Assembly: GCA_002224055.1 (NCBI GenBank)
Contig: AZLU01000038.1
Coordinates: forward strand, 186,001-250,000
Origin: Pezizomycotina sp. ARF18
Lineage: Eukaryota > Ascomycota
Direction: 5' to 3'
Length of the DNA: 64,000 nucleotides
In this document: positions 58,488 through 64,000 of the stretch, piece by piece
Layout of the letters: the number at the start of each line of letters is the position of its first letter
Position numbering within the stretch: the first letter of the stretch is position 1
Notes under the pieces: model-generated
The model's database searches: none
Told to the model about the DNA's origin: nothing
The model's input: the letters and a program-made list of their open reading frames with translations, nothing else
Position numbers and translations under genes: made by a program

Positions 58488-60159
58488 TCATTTCTCGCAT
58501 TGTATCATCGACGTAATAAAATACTGCATCTGCCCCGGGGTGAAGTTCCTGAACCGTGGCGGCTGTATCATCGGATCTTGGATCGTTTGAGCTTCTATAA
58601 CTTCCTCTTGGTGGGTTACAATCCAGTCGTAGTCCTCAGAATACTGAGAATAGTCGGAGTGACCGTCATCGGACCAGGCTTCGTGATCGGGCCAGTATTT
58701 AGAGTCGTCTCCCGGGCCTGTACCTCGAGACTACCGTGGGGTCGTAAGTCCTCGTCACTTACCCTCCTCAGCGCTGTCACTGTTGACTCTGAGATGTGGA
58801 GTTTCTTGCCACTGCACAAACAGAAACGCGTGGTTTCTGGATTGAGTGCACCTGGATCCGGACAACTCATTTCTTCATCGTCGGTGTCAGAGTTACAAGA
58901 AACTTCCTCATCCTCGGGGTTCCGCAAGTGGCGCATAAAGGTGTAAACCGACTGGCTTCCCTGCATGTAGTGAGTAGCTTGACATAGAGCTTAACATCGA
59001 GCCAGCCGTCCGGGTAAACTCTCAGATGAATAGCATGGACAGTTAGTCTTTTCGCTTTATTAGCAGATAGGAATAAGGCTTACCTCTCCTCCGTTTCCCA
59101 AATCGCTTTCATCCCATAACTCAGCACCGAAAGCAAGTCCTTGACCGTAACGGACCGTGCTCCGTCCTCCTCCAGAAAGAACTCCGTGAAGGCATACTCC
59201 GCATTCTCGTCCTTGGTGAAGGGGTATACGCACGTGCAGAGGATCGTATACGACTTGTCATCGAAGGCGGAGAAGTTATAGTCGTGTGCTCTGAAAGGTA
59301 TATAGCAGATAGGGTGGTGGGAATAGCCGCACCGAGTAAATGTTTAATATTAGTTGAGTGGAACAAGACCAGGCTTCGTGTATTGAAGGAAGAAACAAGA
59401 AAACGACTATCTGGTGTGGGGGATGGATGGGGGATTCTTTTACATATGCCGTTATCAGAAGTACGATACTCCCACGTCTCGTTCGCCCTGACGTGTGCAG
59501 ATCGGAATCCACACCACGGATGCTTACAGAGTACGTTGTCCTCCTCGCTGTGATCACTATGTTGCTCCGTACCCGTGAGGCTGTAGGAGTAGTTATACTA
59601 ACCCTTACGACGACTCTACCAGTCACAGGGGGGTCAAACAGCGAATCGTTCAAGAAACCCGCCATGACGATCCCCAGCATCATCTCCTCGTCCATCCACT
59701 CCGTTTTCGAAAGTGAGCGCGCTCCAGCCCTCAAAAAGCTACCTTTCCTCGGCGAAGGCGTCGCTTCGGTACCCGGGCTCGGTATCGAACATCTGTGTGA
59801 ATACCCGATGCACTTTCGTTTCCGCCGGTATGGTACGCGTCCGGGTTTTATTGTCGCCGTAGAACCACAAGATGCGGGAGAATTTTGCGTCTCTGGCAAA
59901 TTGCGTCGACGGGCGGAGGTCGCTGTGCTTGGATGGATCGCCGTGGCCGTACAGCAGGCTCTTCCGTCGGGTGTCCGGGTTTACGATAACGTCGTTGAGG
60001 AACTTGCGCCGGGTGCAGCACACCCTCGCGAGGGTCGTGTAGTCTTCCAACCGAGGTATTTGGTGAAGAGGAGGTATTTGAAGTCCAACGGGAGATGTGC
60101 CAGTCCCGTGGAGTCTGAGATACCGGGATCAGAAGGGCGTCTCGGGCTTCTCTAGACAT
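58488..60159 (-). CDS. Tandem family copy A: F-box-like N terminus, conserved C-terminal domain
   Basis: I do not recognise the family. Reading down the minus strand from about 60159: LAHLPLDFKYLLFTKYLGW, then (one frame on, at the GG run 60047-60048) EDYTTLARVCCTRRKFLND, DTRRKSLLYGHGDPSKH and RTIPAETKVHRVFTQMFDTE. Next come KGSFLRAGARSLSKTEW, GIVMAGFLNDSLFDPPVTGR, then a Cys-containing patch NVLCKHPWCGFRSAHVRAN with ETWEYRTSDNGIC. After a probable intron an exon reads HHPICYIPFRAHDYNFSAF, KSYTILCTCVYPFTKDENAE and VTVKDLLSVLSYGMKAIWE. A 36-base intron (59048-59083) follows, then LTVHAIHLRVYPDGWLDVKL and FTPLCATCGNPEDEEVSC. The acidic C-terminal part ends TPGQMQYFITSMIQCEK at 58488. LPLDFKYLLFTKYLGW..L looks F-box-like, which would suggest a ubiquitin-ligase adaptor, but this is only inference. 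Confidence 0.6.
59048..59083 (-). other. Very short intron (36 bases) in tandem copy A
   Basis: On the minus strand the donor is GAGAG|GTAAGC and the acceptor is GCGAAAAG|ACTAAC, with CTAAT inside. Without splicing the frame stops at once. With splicing, ETEER joins LTVHAIHL exactly as in copy B. Confidence 0.5.
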
Positions 60160-61376
60160 GATTGTTCCTGAAGCTGTAAAGGTCTGTGGTTAGGTATAAA
60201 GCCAGTGGGGAGATCGGTATTAGCAGAGATCGAAGGTTGATGCTGTTAAGCCTTTTAGTCGATGTTAGCATTACAACTATTTTCTGAATGGTTTTTAAAT
60301 AAATGGCAAAATAAAAGCAAATAAATGTCAAAATAAAGAAATAAAATACTTAGTAGTCATGAAAATTCCAAAAAGGATTCCTAAAATATACGGTAGTTAG
60401 AAATGAAATATAAAACTAAAGATTAATATATTTACATAAAATTAAGAGCAATAATGATAGTAGTTCATGATCTTCGAGCACTTGGGCAGAGAAGAAGTAT
60501 TTAAAGTTGACGTCCTACCTACATGAGAAAGGTGCTTATACTCTCTTCCCTGTGCTAAATCCGTAGTGCAGGTGCCCTGCGCAGAGTGAGATTACAGCAG
60601 TAGTAGGTCAGGCTTTGAATGTAACTAACTCTACACTGACAGATATTAACACGCATAATGTTGGAAAGTTAACTTACTGTAAACCCAGCGAGGGAGAGAG
60701 GACGCCTGGAGCTAATGATAGAACATGGGGGTTGTGGCGACCGACTCTTAAGGCGTCCGGTTTCGCGAAAATTAGGGAAATGCGGAGAAAGGGAAGTTTC
60801 CCATGAATAATTGAGAATACATATAGTAATATAGTAATGTCCCGGTAATATTCCTAAATAATAGAAAGGCTGGGAAGCATCTGATGGAGTCTCATTTGCC
60901 AGTCATCTTGAGGCGACTAGTAACCGCGAAGCCTTGGCATGATGCCAGGCCGCGGCGCTTACGGAAACAAAATGTATCTAGCAGGTTCCGACTAAAGCCT
61001 TTTTACAAAACCCCCCACCCTTCGGCGAAGACAATTGTCTGTTGATAGTATAGTTGATAGATGTTCGATTTCCGATACTTGGGGAATAGAGTAAAAGAAT
61101 AGGAAGGCGGATTGGATTTCCCTTCGCAGACCTACTATCGGAATGATTGGTGAAACCATGATACTCCTGCAAGAACGTTCCTCATGTTGATATTCTGGTG
61201 CTATTTACAGTTTTACGTACCCTTTGAAATACGTCAGGTCCTTATCTACGCGTTTACTTTACAACGTGACAAGCTCGCTCGTCTTCCTTTTCCTTTGCAT
61301 TTCCATTTAAATATCACTATATGCGGGTAGTTAATAGAATTTACGATGCCATCATTGCTCATAGCTACATGTACAC
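60160..61376. other. Spacer between tandem copies A and B
   Basis: AT-rich with no supported gene. It holds the promoter side of copy A and the 3' region of copy B. A short frame at 60615-60806 shows no motif. Confidence 0.4.
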
Positions 61377-63005
61377 TCAAGGAGTCCTAAGGTACATCTC
61401 CTCATGTCTAAAATTCTCCTTTACCAACGCCACCCTATGTCCACCCCTAGTCGATCCAAACCTCTTCGGCTTCGGATCACCACCGCGCCATATATTCATC
61501 GCATGTAACGCCATAAGCTCATCCATATTCTCCTTCCACCACTTATTGTCATCCGAATCGTACGAACGCTCAGAGTCGGACCAGTGCTCCGAGTCATCGT
61601 CCTCACTGTCTTCTTCGGCGCCGTCGTTGCACGACTCGCAGGTATACGCCGTGTCCGGATGGAATTTAGAAACGTCGGAATAATAGTACGAGGACGATAG
61701 GTTACACACGTCGTCGAAATCTTCGGTGCAGGTGGGGCAGATGGGGTGTAGCGGCTGGCTTCTTCTTTTGTCGTTAGTAGGTTGATGTCTAGCTTTACGT
61801 CGAGCCATCCGCCGCGGTTTACGCCTAGGTGCATATTGGGAATAGTAAGCCTTTCGGGGAAAAGACAAGGTAGAGTAGTTAGAATCAGTCGTCATATATA
61901 AAATAATAGAGTAATATATGCGTCTATATTTCGATACTCTAGCTTTCCGTACCGTTCTTCAATCTTCCATATGTTTTTCATAGAGCAGCGTAAAGCCTGG
62001 CAGAGGTCCCAGACGGTAATCGGCTCCGTGCCTTCCTCCAGCACAAAATCGACAAATGCGTATTGGGCTTCGCGATCGTACGAGGCAAAGTCAACGCACT
62101 TACACTCAATGGTATGCTCGGTATCCTTAAAGGCTGAGAAGTCGTAGTCGGACCACCTGAAGGGTTCATCGCAGATCGGCGAACAGGGACGGCTTTCCGA
62201 CGGGGCAAAAAAATAATAATACAAATCAGCATGGTCAAGCCTAGGAATGAATCAAAAGTAGCGCTCACATATTCCATTATCAGCCTCCTGATACTCCCAG
62301 GTCTCATCAGCCCTCAAATGGGCCTGCCGAAACCCGCAAACCGTCCAATCTTCCTCAGCGCAAAGCACGGTGTCCCGACGAACACCATTATCTCCAGAAT
62401 CACCTTCTACGAAGCCGCTATAGGTATAATCCCACTCACCTTCACCAGCACCTTTTGTTTCACCGGCGGATCGAACAGCGGATCGTCGAGGAAGCTTGAC
62501 ATCAGTCTGTTTAGGACGACTTCCGCGCCTACCGGGTTACTCCCCGTCGTGGACATCGTAGTCGCCGCCGCGCGTAGAAAGCTCGCTTTCTTCAGCGATG
62601 GGAAGGCGTTTACTTCCGGCTTCGGATATCGAGTTGCGTGAAGTAAGAGTGGACTTTCGTGTTTTGTCCTAGTAGTGCGTTACTTGGCTTGGCTTGGTAG
62701 TAGTATTTCTTCCCCATGGCGTACTCTATCGAATCCCGGAGGCCCGTTACGTGCTTGGTAGGGTTGCCGCGGCTGTACAAAAGATTCTTCTTGCGGGTTT
62801 CCGGACGGACAATTGCATCGATGAGGAAATTACGCTAGGCTGAGTAGACGTTGAACAAGACGGGATAGTCCTCCCAGCCAAAATAATTCGTGAACAGGTA
62901 ATATTTCAAGTCAAAGGGGAGCCCGGCCCAGTCTGCGTTATGGTTACGCGCCCTAAAGGGGTTGAAAGCTGATATGGCGTAGCTGAATATATCGTGTAAT
63001 TTCAT
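61377..63005 (-). CDS. Tandem family copy B, the most complete copy
   Basis: The start at 63005 gives MKLHDIFSYAISAFNPFRAR, then NHNADWAGLPFDLKYYLFTN, YFGWEDYPVLFNVYSA, a TAG where copy A has Thr-Arg and an F-box would often have Trp, and then RNFLIDAIVRPETRKKNLLY and SRGNPTKH. In shifted frames come KKASFLRAAATTMSTTG, LMSSFLDDPLFDPPVKQKVL and TVLCAEEDWTVCGFRQAHLR with ADETWEYQEADNG. A probable intron (near 62193-62268) precedes PCSPICDEPFRWSDYDFSAF, TIECKCVDFASYDREAQYAF and PITVWDLCQALRCSMKNIWK. Intron 61851-61952 follows, then LTIPNMHLGVNRGGWLDVKL, PICPTCTEDFDDVCN, YTCESCNDGAEEDSEDDDSE and an acidic tail to 61377. The block is colinear with copy A throughout. Cys pairs (C-x2-C twice near the end) suggest a metal-binding segment. 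Function unknown. Confidence 0.6.
61851..61952 (-). other. Intron in tandem copy B
   Basis: On the minus strand the donor is GAACG|GTACGG and the acceptor is CCCGAAAG|GCTTAC (102 bases). It sits at the same place (..EER|LT..) as the 36-base intron of copy A. Confidence 0.6.
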
Positions 63006-63399
63006 CGTGCACTTTGTTCTGTTGTAGAATTCTGTGATGTACGAGATGGTAAAAAATCACACCTCATGCAAAAAAGAGGAGATAGATATATATAAGAGGT
63101 CTTTTTTTTTGCAGTCCGAAAATTACGGTAGTGATCAATGATAGCAGCTCTACATGCTTTATTTGAAATTATATATATATATATTATATATATATATGAG
63201 ATTTTTAACTTCCTTTCCTTTCCCAGCACACGAGCCAATCATTTTGCATCGATTCCTAAATTATTCATGGTGGGCTGGTAGCAACTTTCTTCCAAGCTAA
63301 TAGGAACTCTGTAAGGTGCTCCTGAGACTTTCTGGTGGTGATAGTGCAAATATCAAGACCAGCGCATTCACTGACTTCCATCCAGTGAGCCAAATAACC
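63006..63399. other. Spacer between tandem copies B and C, with a (TA)n run
   Basis: The promoter side of copy B. A (TA)n run lies at 63168-63197 and a T run near 63103-63111. No gene. Confidence 0.5.
63168..63197. repeat. (TA)n microsatellite
   Basis: Alternating A/T interrupted once, upstream of copy B. Confidence 0.6.
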
Positions 63400-64000
63400 T
63401 CAGTAGGTTGTCAAGTAGTCTACCACGTCACATATGCGCCAAATACCTCCCGTGATCGTACATCCTCCCGGGAAAAACTTCTCCATCTTCTTAATATCCG
63501 CCGCGGGTCCGATCGCTGTCGGCATCGACATGACGAATCCGGGATACAGCTTCCCCAGATTCTCCGTTTCCCACGCTAGATGCTCGTCCGTTTCTTCTCA
63601 GATGGAGCGTCCGAGTCCGACCAGCGCTCTGAGTCGCTATCGTACTTCGAATCCTCCTCGTCCCTCTCTTCCTCCTCGTCCTCCTCATCTTTAAATTCGA
63701 CTGGCGGTGCAAAAGAGAACTCACAGGGCTCCCACTCCGCCGCATCCTCTTTAGTCGCCAGTAACTCAACGACAAGCTTGACATCCAACCAACCGCGCGG
63801 GTTTACGGATAGTAATATCGATGTCACTGTGAGGTTCTCCTCGCACTTCCAAACATTACGCATGCTACACTCCAACTGCGCCACGAGGTCGCCGACCGTA
63901 ATCACGTCACCGCGAGCGTTGAGCTTGAATACAACAGATAGCGGTTGCGCGTGCCTATCGTTCGACGGGTTCTCGGTGCAGTAGCACCATCCGGTGAAAT
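63400..64000 (-). CDS. Tandem family copy C, partial at the window edge
   Basis: The visible part enters from beyond 64000 and reads GWCYCTENPSNDRHAQ, LSVVFKLNARGDVITVGDLV, AQLECSMRNVWKCEENLTVT and SILLSVNPRGWLDVKLVVEL, colinear with copies A and B. It then has an acidic stretch (EFKDEEDEEEERDEEDSKYD, DSERWSDSDAPSE). After a frame change in an AA run at 63595-63596 it continues TDEHLAWETENLGKLYPGF, ADIKKMEKFFPGGCTITGG and WRICDVVDYLTTY, stopping at 63400-63402. Unlike A and B it runs straight through EENLTV without an intron. The N-terminal half lies outside the window. Confidence 0.6.

Noticed and set aside
59276-59899. 207-codon minus-strand frame taken as one protein
   Set aside because: Only its first part matches the tandem family. 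The rest is out of frame with copies B and C and spans a probable intron.

Overview
The window looks like nuclear DNA of a filamentous ascomycete (Pezizomycotina). The evidence is introns of about 36-120 bases with GT..AG ends and CTAAC/CTAAT-like branch sites, Pth11-type fungal rhodopsin-domain receptors, a PEX11-family protein, a fungal CorA-like transporter, several small secreted proteins, and a Tc1/mariner element converted to TA-rich DNA in the manner of repeat-induced point mutation (RIP). I saw no rRNA, tRNA, CRISPR array or bacterial-style operon. The species cannot be named from the sequence alone.

Layout. 1-9 kb: a small unknown protein (minus), a secreted pepsin-type aspartic protease (minus), two neighbouring low-confidence NLS-bearing proteins (plus), and a second copy of the small unknown protein (plus, 8.1-8.7 kb) with its intron at the same codon. 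9-17 kb: an AT-rich relic, a tiny secreted Cys-rich peptide gene, a two-helix membrane protein, and a complete but RIP-mutated Tc1/mariner transposon (14903-16258). 17-27 kb: a seven-helix membrane protein, a two-exon secreted protein, an unknown gene with one in-frame stop, a Ser/Ala/Thr-rich small secreted protein, then a Pth11-like receptor. 29-36 kb: PEX11-like, CorA-like (minus), a short inverted-repeat element, and a second Pth11-like receptor (minus). 36-43 kb: gene-poor, pyrimidine-rich and microsatellite-rich DNA. 43-54 kb: a one-helix membrane protein, a SAM-dependent methyltransferase resembling arsenite methyltransferases, and a secreted protein that looks like the DUF7029/DUF7223 type. 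57-64 kb: a small secreted protein, then three tandem minus-strand paralogues of a family I do not recognise, the last cut by the window edge.

The genes do not form one pathway. The common theme is membrane sensing (three seven-helix proteins), secretion (five or six secreted products) and lineage-specific families. Almost every recognisable gene is split into two or more frames by one-base changes, with few substitution stops. Where a conserved motif or paralogue fixes the frame, most of these changes fall in short homopolymers, which suggests homopolymer miscalls in the assembly at least as much as true gene decay. Exon limits are therefore approximate, and most of the longer frameshifted reading frames should be re-read against corrected sequence.
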